DNA of 63,455 bases, taken from positions 1 through 63,455 of the forward strand of contig NZ_JNWV01000045.1 of NCBI RefSeq assembly GCF_000716535.1, given 5' to 3'. The notes below the pieces were generated by a model. The model ran no database searches. It had not been told where the DNA came from and was given only the letters and a program-made list of their open reading frames with translations. Origin of the DNA: Streptomyces flaveolus (GTDB lineage: Bacteria > Actinomycetota > Actinomycetes > Streptomycetales > Streptomycetaceae). Below are positions 17,085-24,972 of this stretch, one piece after another (within the stretch, counting starts at the first letter, position 1; each line of letters starts with the position of its first letter). A program made the position numbers and the translations under genes.

Positions 17085-17616
17085 CGAGGACACCCCCCTT
17101 CGCCAACGGTGTGTTCCAGGCCAGCCCCCAGTCCGAGCGCCGTAGGGTGGCCGTTCCCTCGAAGCCGGCCCGGTGCTGCCCGTGGGCGTCCTCGCCCGCT
17201 CCGCCGAAGACGACGTCGATGTCCAGGGGCAGCTCGATGTCCTTGATGCGCAGACCGCCCGTGAGGCGGAACTCGTCGTCGCCGAGCGGGACGACGCCGG
17301 TGGAGCGGAAGGCCATCAGGGGAAACGTCACGGAGTCGAAGAAGTCGGGCCCCCCGAGGTGCGCGTCGCGCTCCTGCACTCCCGTGTCCAGGCTGTCGGT
17401 CTGGACACTCACGTACGCCTCGGAACGGGACGGGTCGGAGCCGTCGAGTTTGAGAAGGCCCTCGAAACGCTCGAACCTCCCGCGAACGTTGGAGATCATG
17501 GCGTGCCGGACCGAGAAACCGATCGAGCTGTGGACCGGGTCGATGGTGTACACACCGGTCACCGCCGGGTACGAACCTGAACGGGGAGGAACGGTCTGAT
17601 CGCGTTGCATCAGCAT
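17017..17616 (-). CDS. YceI-family protein
   Basis: A 199-residue YceI-like lipocalin-type beta-barrel. The family binds polyisoprenoids or other amphiphiles and is often stress-induced. GVYTIDPVHSSIGFSVRHAMISNVRGRFERFEG near 21-53 is the diagnostic segment, and alternating beta strands continue to LTLDISAIRVDRD. There is no signal peptide, as in many actinobacterial members. The ATG at 17616 is the chosen start. No ECF41 box with the correct spacing lies upstream; a CGTCACA at about 17657 lacks the GGTC. The 3' end overlaps the WhiB gene convergently. Confidence 0.86.
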   Translation of the reverse strand: MLMQRDQTVPPRSGSYPAVTGVYTIDPVHSSIGFSVRHAMISNVRGRFERFEGLLKLDGSDPSRSEAYVSVQTDSLDTGVQERDAHLGGPDFFDSVTFPLMAFRSTGVVPLGDDEFRLTGGLRIKDIELPLDIDVVFGGAGEDAHGQHRAGFEGTATLRRSDWGLAWNTPLAKGGVLVSDKVTLTLDISAIRVDRDAAA

Positions 17617-17742
17617 GGTGAGTGGCTTTCTCTGCGGTTGCTGTCTGTGGGTGTGACGAGGCGTGTCGGCGTCTCGGTCTTCGCCGCGCCGGGCATGAAG
17701 AAGGGGCCTGCCGTGCCGCGGTGCGCGGATGACAGGCCCCTC

Positions 17743-17775
17743 GCGGGTCGGCCACTGCCCCAGGGGCCGACCCGC
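17743..17775 (-). terminator. Hairpin after NmrA-1
   Basis: A perfect 11-base stem (GCGGGTCGGCC / GGCCGACCCGC) with an 11-base loop, just downstream of the NmrA-1 stop. It lacks a strong U-tract, which is usual in Streptomyces. Confidence 0.6.
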
Positions 17776-17783
17776 CCGGTGGC

Positions 17784-18530
17784 TCAGTGCTGCTGCGCGA
17801 GCCAGTCGGCGAAACGGGTCTCCGCGATGTGCGCGTCCGGGCCGGGGAGCAGGGTCGTCTCCTGCAGCTCCGCACCGAAGTACGGGGCGTGCACGTCGGT
17901 CACGACCGTGCGCGGGTCGTTCTTGGCGGCCAGACCCTTCCGGATCAGCTCGTCCAGCTGGAACACGTCGGGGCCGGCGACCTCCACCACCCCGTTGACG
18001 GGGGTGCCGACAGCGGTGCGGCCGACGGTGGCGGCCACGTCGTCGGAGTAGACGGGCCGGATCTTGATCGGGGCCAGACGGACGGTGTCACCGTCGGTCG
18101 CCGAGTCGGCGATGCCCTTCATGAACTCGAAGAACTGGGTGGCGTGAACGATGGAGTACGGAATTCCAGAGTCCTTGATCAGCGCCTCCTGCGCCTGCTT
18201 GGCACGGAAGTAGCCGCTCTCCTGGAGCCGTTCCGTACCGACCACGGACAGGGCCACGTGGTGGGTCACGCCGGCGTCCGCCTCCGCCTTGAGGAGGTTG
18301 GTGGTCGAGGTACGGAAGAACTCCATGACGGCGTCGTCCGCGAAGGAGGGCGAGTTGGAGACGTCCACCACGACCGAGGCGCCTTCGAGGACGTCGGCCA
18401 GGCCCTCACCCGTGAGCGTGTTGACGCCGGTGTTGGGGGCGGCCGGTACGGCCTCGTGACCGTGCTCCTTGAGCTTGGCGACCAGCTTCGAGCCGATCAG
18501 TCCGGTACCGCCGATCACTACGACCTTCAT
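17784..18530 (-). CDS. NmrA-like NAD(P)-binding protein (NmrA-1)
   Basis: A 248-residue atypical SDR of the NmrA/HSCARG type. The N-terminal MKVVVIGGTGLIGSKLVAKL binds NAD(P). GVNTLTGEGL, VVVDVSNSPSF, LSVVGTERL and YFRAKQAQEALI follow; the YxxxK tyrosine/lysine pair is represented as YFRAK. IPYSIVHATQFFEF is the substrate-lobe segment. Members may act as NADPH sensors or reductases. It belongs to a set of four paralogues in this window (37067, 47915, 61704), each behind an ECF41-type box. Such epimerase-like proteins are a recognised class of ECF41 target. The start at 18530 is 46 bases from the box. Confidence 0.87.
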   Translation of the reverse strand: MKVVVIGGTGLIGSKLVAKLKEHGHEAVPAAPNTGVNTLTGEGLADVLEGASVVVDVSNSPSFADDAVMEFFRTSTTNLLKAEADAGVTHHVALSVVGTERLQESGYFRAKQAQEALIKDSGIPYSIVHATQFFEFMKGIADSATDGDTVRLAPIKIRPVYSDDVAATVGRTAVGTPVNGVVEVAGPDVFQLDELIRKGLAAKNDPRTVVTDVHAPYFGAELQETTLLPGPDAHIAETRFADWLAQQH

Positions 18531-18576
18531 GGTGGGGATCCTTTCGGAGATGTGTGATGTGGTGTGCACCAGGTAA

Positions 18577-18603
18577 GACCGGGTGCACACGCTTTCTGTG
18601 ACA
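18577..18603 (-). promoter_or_regulatory. ECF41-type promoter of NmrA-1
   Basis: Perfect TGTCACA (18603-18597), 16 bases, GGTC (18580-18577), minus strand. Confidence 0.77.
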
Positions 18604-18655
18604 GGAATTGAGACAAACGCTGTGAAGCAGGAAGTCCGATGAGTTGTTCGGCGAG

Positions 18656-20386
18656 CTATTCGACGAGCTTTCCGTCGGTGGAGACGTCTTCCATGAGGGA
18701 CGCGATCTCGTCCGGGATGGGGGGAATGCTCTCGTGGGTGATTCCGGTCGTCGGGGACCAGACGAGGTTGACGCGGAAGGCTGGATCCATGTCGGGGAAG
18801 TCGCTGCGGTTGTGACAACCGCGGGTTTCCCGGCGTTCCAGCGCCGCTTCCAGGGTGGCGCGGGCCGCCAGGGCGGCCGACTTGAGGTCGAAGGCGTGGG
18901 CGAGGTCCTGGAAGCCGGCGATGTCGGGGTGGACCCCGACGTTCTCCATGCGCTTCTCGATGGTGTCGAGTTCCGCCAGGCCCGTGCGCAGCCCCTGCTC
19001 GTCACGGACGACACCGGCGTGTTCGGTCATGGTGTTGCGGATGGCGCGCTGCAGGGCGCGCACGTTCTCGGGCCCGTCGGCGGCGAGCAGTTCGTCGACT
19101 TCGGCGCGGGCCTGGGCCACCGCGGCCGCGGAGCGGGGCTGCGCGGTGAGTGACTCCGAGTAGGCGGCGGCGGCCTGGCCGGTGATGCGGCCGTAGACGA
19201 GGAGTTCGATGAGACTGTTGCCACCGAGGCGGTTGGCGCCGTGGAGGCCGCTGGACGCCTCGCCGATGGCGTACAGGCCGCGGACGTCGGTGCTGTGATC
19301 CTCGGGGCGGACCCAGACGCCGCCCATCGAGTAGTGCGCGGTCGGGGCGACCTCGATGGGTTCGCGCGTGATGTCGAGCATCTGCAGATCGAGGAGCGTC
19401 TGGTAGACCCGGGGGAGCCGGTTCATGATCGTCTGGCGGGGCAGGTGGGAGACGTCGAGCCAGACCCCGCCGTTGGCGGTGCCGCGGCCTTCCTTGATCT
19501 CGGTGTAGGAGGCGAGGGCCACGCGGTCACGGGTGGACAGTTCCATCCGCTGAGGGTCGTAGCGGCTCATGTACCGCTCGCCGAGGGCGTTGCGCAGGAT
19601 GCCGCCCTCGCCGCGGGCCGCCTCGCTGACGAGGGTGCCGGCGGCGTTCTCCGGTTCGATGATGCCGGAGGGGTGGAACTGGACCAGTTCGGGGTCGCGC
19701 AGGCGGGCCCCGGCCTCGACCGCCAGGCGGAAGGAGTCGCCGGTGTTCTCGTCCCGCCGCGAAGAGGTGCGCCGCCAGATGCGGGTGTGCCCGCCGGCCG
19801 CGAGGATGACGGCGTCCGCGTGGATGAGGTGACGGGTGCCGTTATTGAGGTCGAAGCCGTAGGCCCCGAAGACGGCCCCGTCGTGGACCAGGAGACGGGT
19901 GATGTAGACGCTGTCGAGCATGGGTATGTCCAGCTGGCTCGCGCGCCGGATGAGCGTGCGCTGGATCTCCAGGCCGGTGTAGTCGCCGGCGAACGCGGTT
20001 CGGCGGAACTTGTGGGCGCCGAAGAAACGCTGCGAGATGCGGCCGTCCTCTTCCCGGGCGAAGGCCATGCCGTAGCGTTCCAGGTCGTCGATGCCCAGCG
20101 CCGCGCCCTGGGTGACGATCTCCGCCGTGCGGGGGTCGCCGAGCAGGTAACTCTCCTTGAGGGTGTCCGCGGCGTGCTGTTGCCAGCTGTCCTCGGGGTC
20201 CATCGTGGCCAGGGCCGCGTTGATCCCGCCGGCGGCCAGGGAGGTGTGGGTGTCCTCCTTGGGCCGCTTGCCGACGGCAACGACATCGACGCCGGCCTCG
20301 GCCAGCTCGATCGCCGCCCGCAGGCCGGCCCCGCCGGTGCCGATCACCAGCACCATGGTCGAAAGTCGTTGTTCGGTGATAGCCAC
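18656..20386 (-). CDS. Succinate dehydrogenase/fumarate reductase-like flavoprotein (flavoprotein-1)
   Basis: A 576-residue flavoprotein of the SdhA/FrdA/L-aspartate oxidase family. It has the FAD motif VLVIGTGGAGLRAAIE at 12-27, the FAD-linking histidine context DTHTSLAAGGINAAL near 44-58, and VQFHPSGIIEPENAAG with SEAARGEGGIL (substrate arginine). APTAHYSMGGVWV carries the substrate histidine, and EASSGLHGANRLGGNSL lies near the C-terminal FAD contact. All active-site motifs are intact. No iron-sulfur or membrane subunit is adjacent; the only electron-transfer neighbour is the divergent ferredoxin. The GTG at 20386 follows GGGAGC. A perfect ECF41-type box ends 34 bases upstream. Fumarate reduction or another C4-dicarboxylate reaction is possible. 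Confidence 0.86.
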   Translation of the reverse strand: MAITEQRLSTMVLVIGTGGAGLRAAIELAEAGVDVVAVGKRPKEDTHTSLAAGGINAALATMDPEDSWQQHAADTLKESYLLGDPRTAEIVTQGAALGIDDLERYGMAFAREEDGRISQRFFGAHKFRRTAFAGDYTGLEIQRTLIRRASQLDIPMLDSVYITRLLVHDGAVFGAYGFDLNNGTRHLIHADAVILAAGGHTRIWRRTSSRRDENTGDSFRLAVEAGARLRDPELVQFHPSGIIEPENAAGTLVSEAARGEGGILRNALGERYMSRYDPQRMELSTRDRVALASYTEIKEGRGTANGGVWLDVSHLPRQTIMNRLPRVYQTLLDLQMLDITREPIEVAPTAHYSMGGVWVRPEDHSTDVRGLYAIGEASSGLHGANRLGGNSLIELLVYGRITGQAAAAYSESLTAQPRSAAAVAQARAEVDELLAADGPENVRALQRAIRNTMTEHAGVVRDEQGLRTGLAELDTIEKRMENVGVHPDIAGFQDLAHAFDLKSAALAARATLEAALERRETRGCHNRSDFPDMDPAFRVNLVWSPTTGITHESIPPIPDEIASLMEDVSTDGKLVE

Positions 20387-20420
20387 GATTGCTCCCGTCG
20401 CTGTGGGTGTCACTGACTAC

Positions 20421-20447
20421 GACCAGGCCACGCGGAGGTTTGTGACA
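20421..20447 (-). promoter_or_regulatory. ECF41-type promoter of flavoprotein-1
   Basis: Perfect TGTCACA (20447-20441), 16 bases, GGTC (20424-20421), minus strand. It is one half of a divergent pair with 20501-20527. Confidence 0.78.
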
Positions 20448-20500
20448 CGCGCGCGCCGCTCCGGACGTCCGACACGGGGTGACTCCGGGGAGAGCGCACG

Positions 20501-20527
20501 TGTCACAACGTGACGGCGTCCCCGGTC
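20501..20527 (+). promoter_or_regulatory. ECF41-type promoter of the ferredoxin gene
   Basis: Perfect TGTCACA (20501-20507), 16 bases, GGTC (20524-20527). It is back-to-back with the flavoprotein-1 box, so both genes should be switched on together. Confidence 0.78.
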
Positions 20528-20590
20528 GTATCCATGAGTCCGGCGGCCCGCCGAGTCGGCCCCGTGACGGGTCCGAGGAGGAGGAGAGGG

Positions 20591-20977
20591 ATGACGTACG
20601 TCATCGCGCAGCCCTGCGTCGACATCAAGGACCGGGCGTGTGTCACGGAATGCCCCGTGGACTGCATCTACGAGGGTTCACGCACGCTCTACATCAACCC
20701 CGCGGAGTGCGTCGACTGCCACGCCTGTGAGCCGGTCTGCCCCGTGGAGGCCATCTTCCACGAGGACGACCTGCCGCGGCACTGGGCCCACTACCGGTCC
20801 GTCAACGCGGAGTTCTTCGAAGCCGCGACCCCGGAACGGGACCATCGGCGTGACTCGCCCGGAGACCATCCTCTGGTCGTGGCCCTGCCCCCGCAGAGCC
20901 TCTGCAAGAAGGAGATCTCCGTCTTCGCCGTCCGCAAGGAGGAGACCGCCGACGCGGACCTGTGGTTCCCTTCCTGA
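20591..20977 (+). CDS. fdxA: FdxA-type 7Fe ferredoxin
   Basis: A 128-residue ferredoxin. C9, C17 and C21-P fit the [3Fe-4S] site of the FdxA family (CVDIKDRACVTECPVDC). CVDCHACEPVCP supplies the [4Fe-4S] site. The core ends at about residue 80 (WAHYRSVNAEFF). The remaining ~45 residues (ending ADADLWFPS) are an extra tail containing another cysteine, longer than usual FdxA. The start follows GAGGAGGAGAGGG. It is divergent from flavoprotein-1 with paired ECF41-type boxes, so it is the natural electron carrier for that enzyme. Confidence 0.9.
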   Translation: MTYVIAQPCVDIKDRACVTECPVDCIYEGSRTLYINPAECVDCHACEPVCPVEAIFHEDDLPRHWAHYRSVNAEFFEAATPERDHRRDSPGDHPLVVALPPQSLCKKEISVFAVRKEETADADLWFPS

Positions 20978-21037
20978 CCGGGCGGGCGATGAGCGGCCGC
21001 CGCCGGGGGCGACGCCCGCTCATGCCGGACGTGCCGG

Positions 21038-21535
21038 TCAGGAGGCGAGCGTGATGGTGGTCGGCGTACCTCTCCATGCCATGCGCGCGTAGGGACACAG
21101 CGCGTCGGCCTTCTCCATCAGAGCCGTTGCCGCCTCGGGAGCGACGCCGGGCCACCGCACCACCAGGTCGACGCGCAGCAGATAGCCACCGTCCTGCGGA
21201 TCCCGCCCGAAGGCGACGGTCGCCACGACGGAGATGGCCGCGGGGTCGAGTGCCTCCTGCCGCGCCAGAAGGCTCAGCACGCCGTGGAAGCACGCGGCGA
21301 AGCCGGCCGCGAAAAGCTGCTCCGGGTTGGTTCCCTGGCCGTCGCCGCCCAGCTCGGCGGGCATGCGCAGATCGAGGTCCAGGGCGCCGTCGGACGAGCG
21401 TGCCCGGCCGGAGGCCCGCCCGTGCGAGGCCACACCGCCTTCGACGGTCACGGTGGTCGTGTAGATGGGCGAGAACTCGTTCCCGTCGTAGTCCTTCTCG
21501 GTCGACAGGGTGGGCAACTGGATCCGCTCGGTCAC
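21038..21535 (-). CDS. Ohr/OsmC-family organic hydroperoxide reductase
   Basis: A 165-residue Ohr-like protein that reduces organic hydroperoxides with two cysteines. The first is in FAACFHGVLSLLA near residue 82 and the second in ALCPYARMAW near 147. The N-terminal IYTTTVTVEGG is the Ohr dimer strand. The arginine expected before the first cysteine cluster is not obvious, so this may belong to a subgroup. The GTG at 21535 is the start. A one-mismatch ECF41-type box (CGTCACA-16-GGTC) ends 88 bases upstream. It converges on the ferredoxin gene. Confidence 0.86.
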   Translation of the reverse strand: MTERIQLPTLSTEKDYDGNEFSPIYTTTVTVEGGVASHGRASGRARSSDGALDLDLRMPAELGGDGQGTNPEQLFAAGFAACFHGVLSLLARQEALDPAAISVVATVAFGRDPQDGGYLLRVDLVVRWPGVAPEAATALMEKADALCPYARMAWRGTPTTITLAS

Positions 21536-21623
21536 AGCATGACTCCGATGTCGTCGTGGTACGGCGTCCCGGCGGACGTCCGGGAGCGCGTACCCGGGGG
21601 CGTCCGGGTCCGGACTACTGGTT

Positions 21624-21650
21624 GACCGACAAGTAACCGTTCCTGTGACG
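21624..21650 (-). promoter_or_regulatory. ECF41-type promoter of the Ohr gene (variant -35)
   Basis: CGTCACA (21650-21644), 16 bases, GGTC (21627-21624), minus strand; first base of the -35 differs. Confidence 0.62.
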
Positions 21651-21689
21651 CCTGCCCGCCGACGGCCGGGGAGGAAGCCGGTCGGCGGG

Positions 21690-22586
21690 TCAGTCGCGCA
21701 GGGAGGCCACGTAGGGCGCCAGCTTGGCCGGGTTCATCACCCACATGAGCCGGTCGATGCCCTCCGTCGAGATGTCCACGGACAGCAGGGCGACAGCGTT
21801 CCCGCCGGCCGAGATCAGCACGGCCGGCAGGCCGTTCGCCTCGACCCACCGGATGTCCGCCTGCGGCCAGAAGCGCGGGGCGAACGCCACGAGGTACCGC
21901 GAGACATGGGGCCGTCCGATGACCGGGATCTTGGACGCGCCGCGGATCCCGCCACCGTCCGAGTAGCTGACGACGTCGGCGGTGAGAACGTCCTCCAGTA
22001 CCGACAGATCGCCCGTCCGCGCCGCCGAGAGGAACACCTCCAGCAGCCGCCGATGCGCCGCCGGCGTGACGCGCTCCCTGCGCTCGGCGGCCAGGTGCCT
22101 GCGTGCCCGGCTCACCAGCTGACGGGCGTTGGCCTCGCTCGTCTCCAGGATCTCGGAGACCCGCCCGTAGGGGTAGTCGAACGCCTCCCGCAGCACGTAG
22201 GCGGTGCGCTCCACGGGATTGAGCTTCTCCAGGAGCAGCAGAACCGCCATCTCCAGGGCCTCGGCCCGCTCCGCGCCCAGCTGCGGATCCTCCGTGGTGT
22301 CGACGGGCTCGGGAAGCCAGGGGCCGACATAGGACTCCCGGCGCACCCGTGCCGACTGCGCCAGATTGATCGCCAGCCGGGTGGCCACCGTGGTCAGGAA
22401 GGCGGCCGGTTCGAGGACCTTCGTGCGGTCCGTGTTCTGCCACCGCAGCCAGGTTTCCTGCATGACGTCCTCGGCCTCCACCGCACTGCCCAGGACGCGG
22501 TACGCGATGCCGAAGAGTCGCGGGCGCGCAGAAAGGAAGTCCTTCGTCGCTTGATCGAGGGTGTCGGGGCGGCCGCCAGCGTGCAT
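21690..22586 (-). CDS. ECF41 sigma factor with complete motif set (sigma-4)
   Basis: A 298-residue textbook ECF41 protein. Region 2 is ARPRLFGIAYRVLGSAVEAEDVMQETWLRW (about 20-50). The linker motif WLPEP is near 90. Region 4 is LNPVERTAYVLREAFDYPYGRVSEILETSEANARQLVSRARRHL (about 125-168). The SnoaL-type tail contains SYSDGGGIRGA and MNPAKLAPYV, slightly altered forms of DGGGK/R and NPDKL. In ECF41 the tail is part of the protein and tunes its activity, replacing an anti-sigma factor. No consensus box precedes it, so unlike sigma-2 it does not appear autoregulated. It could be the sensor, or serve other promoters. Confidence 0.9.
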   Translation of the reverse strand: MHAGGRPDTLDQATKDFLSARPRLFGIAYRVLGSAVEAEDVMQETWLRWQNTDRTKVLEPAAFLTTVATRLAINLAQSARVRRESYVGPWLPEPVDTTEDPQLGAERAEALEMAVLLLLEKLNPVERTAYVLREAFDYPYGRVSEILETSEANARQLVSRARRHLAAERRERVTPAAHRRLLEVFLSAARTGDLSVLEDVLTADVVSYSDGGGIRGASKIPVIGRPHVSRYLVAFAPRFWPQADIRWVEANGLPAVLISAGGNAVALLSVDISTEGIDRLMWVMNPAKLAPYVASLRD

Positions 22587-22943
22587 GGATCATCCCTTCT
22601 GGCTTCGTGCGCACCATGCTACAAGTGCTCGAGGGGGGACGCGTCGGGGGTCGTTGACACGACCGTCCCCGATGCCGGCCAGGTCGCACACGGTGGCACT
22701 CGATGACTCCGGGACACCACTTCGCAGGGCCCGGCACGGCGCCGCACCGGGCCCGCCACCCGCCCGCTCACGGAGCGTGCCATGTCACGGAACACCCGCA
22801 CGCCCGGTCAAGACTGCGAACAGTCATGGACCAGGAAAGGTGCACACGGTGTCGGTCAGGAGGCCAGCGCGCGCCCACTCCCCTCACGGCGACGGCGACG
22901 GCGGCGGTGACGTGGCCCCGCGTCCCACCGCCTGAACCCGCCC
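22587..22943. other. Divergent intergenic region (sigma-4 / DUF5134-like gene)
   Basis: It contains a plus-strand ECF41-type box at 22783-22809. No small gene recognised. Confidence 0.45.
22783..22809 (+). promoter_or_regulatory. ECF41-type promoter of the DUF5134-like gene (variant -35)
   Basis: TGTCACG (22783-22789), 16 bases, GGTC (22806-22809); last base of the -35 differs. Confidence 0.58.
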
Positions 22944-23573
22944 ATGGATACGCCCGTCGACGTCGTGCGCTCCATGCTGACGCTGCTCTTCGCCCTGGTC
23001 GCGGTGCACGCGCTGTGGCACGGCGTCAGGAAACCGGGCACGGGACGCCGTGACCGGGTGGACCACCTCCTGCACTCCGCCATGTCCGTGGCCATGGCGG
23101 TGATGCCCTGGAGCCTCGGCCGATCGTTGCCCGGCCCGGCCATGACGGTCCTCTGCACGGTCGCCGCACTGTGGTTCCCGCTGACCGCCCTCCGCCGCAC
23201 GGCGAACCGAGTGGCGGAGATCGCCGGCCGGATGCCGCCCGCGGTCGGCATGGCCGCGATGGCCTGGATGCTCCGCTCTCACCACGGCCGGGCGGTGCCG
23301 TCCCACCCGGCTGCGGCCGGTGGCGTCCCGGCCGCGCACGACACCACGGCTCTCGGCCATGCCACCGGCGCATCGATGCCGGCTGCCGGGATCACCGGGC
23401 TGCTGACGGTGTGTCTCCTGGCGTGCGGCGTGTGGTCCTTGACCCGTTCCATGCCGTCACTGCGGCCAGCAACCGGCGCCGCGCACCGCGCCGCCGGGAC
23501 GGACCCGTACGGTCACGTCCGCGACGGAGCGACGGCGCTGGGGACGGCTCTGATGCTGCTCATGCCCCACTGA
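22944..23573 (+). CDS. DUF5134-like membrane protein
   Basis: A 209-residue predicted inner-membrane protein with helices near 10-27, 45-60, 70-85, 105-118, 152-170 and a final one at 195-207. HALWHGVRKPGTGRRDRVDHLLHSAMSVAMAVMPWS resembles the actinobacterial DUF5134 family, recalled from pattern rather than confirmed. Histidines in the first helices (HALWH, HLLHS) might bind metal or heme; that is inference. The ATG has no strong Shine-Dalgarno sequence. A one-mismatch ECF41-type box ends 134 bases upstream. Confidence 0.65.
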   Translation: MDTPVDVVRSMLTLLFALVAVHALWHGVRKPGTGRRDRVDHLLHSAMSVAMAVMPWSLGRSLPGPAMTVLCTVAALWFPLTALRRTANRVAEIAGRMPPAVGMAAMAWMLRSHHGRAVPSHPAAAGGVPAAHDTTALGHATGASMPAAGITGLLTVCLLACGVWSLTRSMPSLRPATGAAHRAAGTDPYGHVRDGATALGTALMLLMPH

Positions 23574-23580
23574 TCACCTG

Positions 23581-24972
23581 TCACAGGGCGCCGACCACGG
23601 CCTTGCTGCGCATCAGGAAGTCCGACAGGTAACTGTCGTGAGGCACACCCGGGGACATCCAGTGGGTCGGGTGGTCACCGACGTACACATTGGCGATGGT
23701 GGGTTCCGCCAGCAGCGCGTCGAGCAGCGCGCCGTCGCGGGTGAGCGCCGAGAGCACGAGTGTGTCCCGCAGCGGAGCGATACCGTCCGTTCGGTTCCAG
23801 GGCGCCACCCACACGCAGGGGAAGGGGAGTTCGGTCCGCAGCTGCGCGGCACCGGAGCTGCCGACCTGGTGGACGGCGGGACGCAGGACGGCGCTTCCGT
23901 CACCGAGGTCGTCGACGACGCCCTCACCACCGAGCCAGGCACGGGTCCCCGCCGCCACCGACCTCAGGTAGGAGTCGAGGGCCCGGGCCCGGTCCAGCGG
24001 GCACACCGGGAGCACCGCACGCGCGTCCTGGGGCGGCAGACCGGGCAGCCGGGACAGGCGGGCCGCGACGGCCTCGGCGAGCGGCGCCGGATCGCCCTCG
24101 ACGAGGACGGCGGTGGCGTTGACGCACGCGGTGCCGCCCTCGTCGGCGACCGAGCCGACGATCGTGTCGAGGTGCTCCCGCCAGTCGGTGTCCGCGGTGA
24201 TGAGGATCTTGGTCCTGCCCGGCCCCTGGGCCAGCACGCGCGGATCGTGGGCGTACCGGGCGACCACCTCGTCGCCGCCGTACACGACCGCGCGGTCGGC
24301 ACCGCGGATGAGCACGTCGGCGGTCCGGTGGTCCGTGGGCAGCAACATCAGCTGGTACTCCCGGACGCCCGCCCGGTGCAGCGCCCCGACCAGCCGGTGC
24401 GGGGTGAACGGCTCCCGCCGTGACGGACGCACGGCGACGCGGTAGCCCATGGCCAGTGCCTCCAGCCACAACCGGTGGACACCGGGATGGTTTCCGGAGG
24501 CGTTGACGGCGAACACGCTTCCCCGGCGGGCCCAGACGGCGTGTCCGGCATACAGGGCCGGGTCCCGGCGGTCGGAGACCGCCCCGCGTGGCCTGCCTTG
24601 CTCGGCGGAGGAACGGGCCTGGGCGACGAACCGTGCCGTGCCCCGTGTCGCCGCGCGCACCACCGTCAGCGGAGTGCCGGCGGTACGGCTGACAAGGTGT
24701 TCGTACTCGCGTACGCCCAGTCCGCCGATGGTGCCGGTGGCGAACTCCTCGCCGGCCGCCGCCAGAAGTGCGTCGATGTCGGCCGCCGGCACCGACTCGG
24801 CCTTGCGCAGCGCGGCCAGGGCCCGGCCGGCGTACACCGGTGGCACCAGGCTCAGCCGCGCCACCTCGGCACCGGACACGTCCGTCACCGCGCTCGGCAC
24901 CCGCGTCCGGTACGGACCGCGGGGACCCAGCGCGTCCAGGTACACCGGGCCGGCGACCTCGGCAACCGTCAT
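23581..24972 (-). CDS. Acyl reductase of the aldehyde dehydrogenase superfamily (EhpG/LuxC-like)
   Basis: A 463-residue aldehyde-dehydrogenase-fold protein. NASGNHPGVHRLWLEALAMGYRVAVRPSRREPFTPHRL is the cofactor-binding region. VADEGGTACVNATAVLVEG holds the likely catalytic cysteine, and ELPFPCVWVAPW lies in the C-terminal lobe. It resembles acyl-CoA/acyl-adenylate reductases such as LuxC and the phenazine enzyme EhpG. Its start codon overlaps the stop of the adenylase gene by one base (TGATG), showing translational coupling. Together they could reduce a carboxylic acid to its aldehyde. It is the last gene of a four-gene operon. Confidence 0.75.
   Translation of the reverse strand: MTVAEVAGPVYLDALGPRGPYRTRVPSAVTDVSGAEVARLSLVPPVYAGRALAALRKAESVPAADIDALLAAAGEEFATGTIGGLGVREYEHLVSRTAGTPLTVVRAATRGTARFVAQARSSAEQGRPRGAVSDRRDPALYAGHAVWARRGSVFAVNASGNHPGVHRLWLEALAMGYRVAVRPSRREPFTPHRLVGALHRAGVREYQLMLLPTDHRTADVLIRGADRAVVYGGDEVVARYAHDPRVLAQGPGRTKILITADTDWREHLDTIVGSVADEGGTACVNATAVLVEGDPAPLAEAVAARLSRLPGLPPQDARAVLPVCPLDRARALDSYLRSVAAGTRAWLGGEGVVDDLGDGSAVLRPAVHQVGSSGAAQLRTELPFPCVWVAPWNRTDGIAPLRDTLVLSALTRDGALLDALLAEPTIANVYVGDHPTHWMSPGVPHDSYLSDFLMRSKAVVGAL

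Noticed and set aside
18807..18816. TGTCACA on the minus strand inside flavoprotein-1
   Set aside because: It encodes the conserved Cys-His-Asn residues of RGCHNRS and has no GGTC at the right spacing.
23579..23585. TGTCACA at the end of the acyl reductase gene
   Set aside because: No GGTC-like word 16 bases on and no gene in that orientation.
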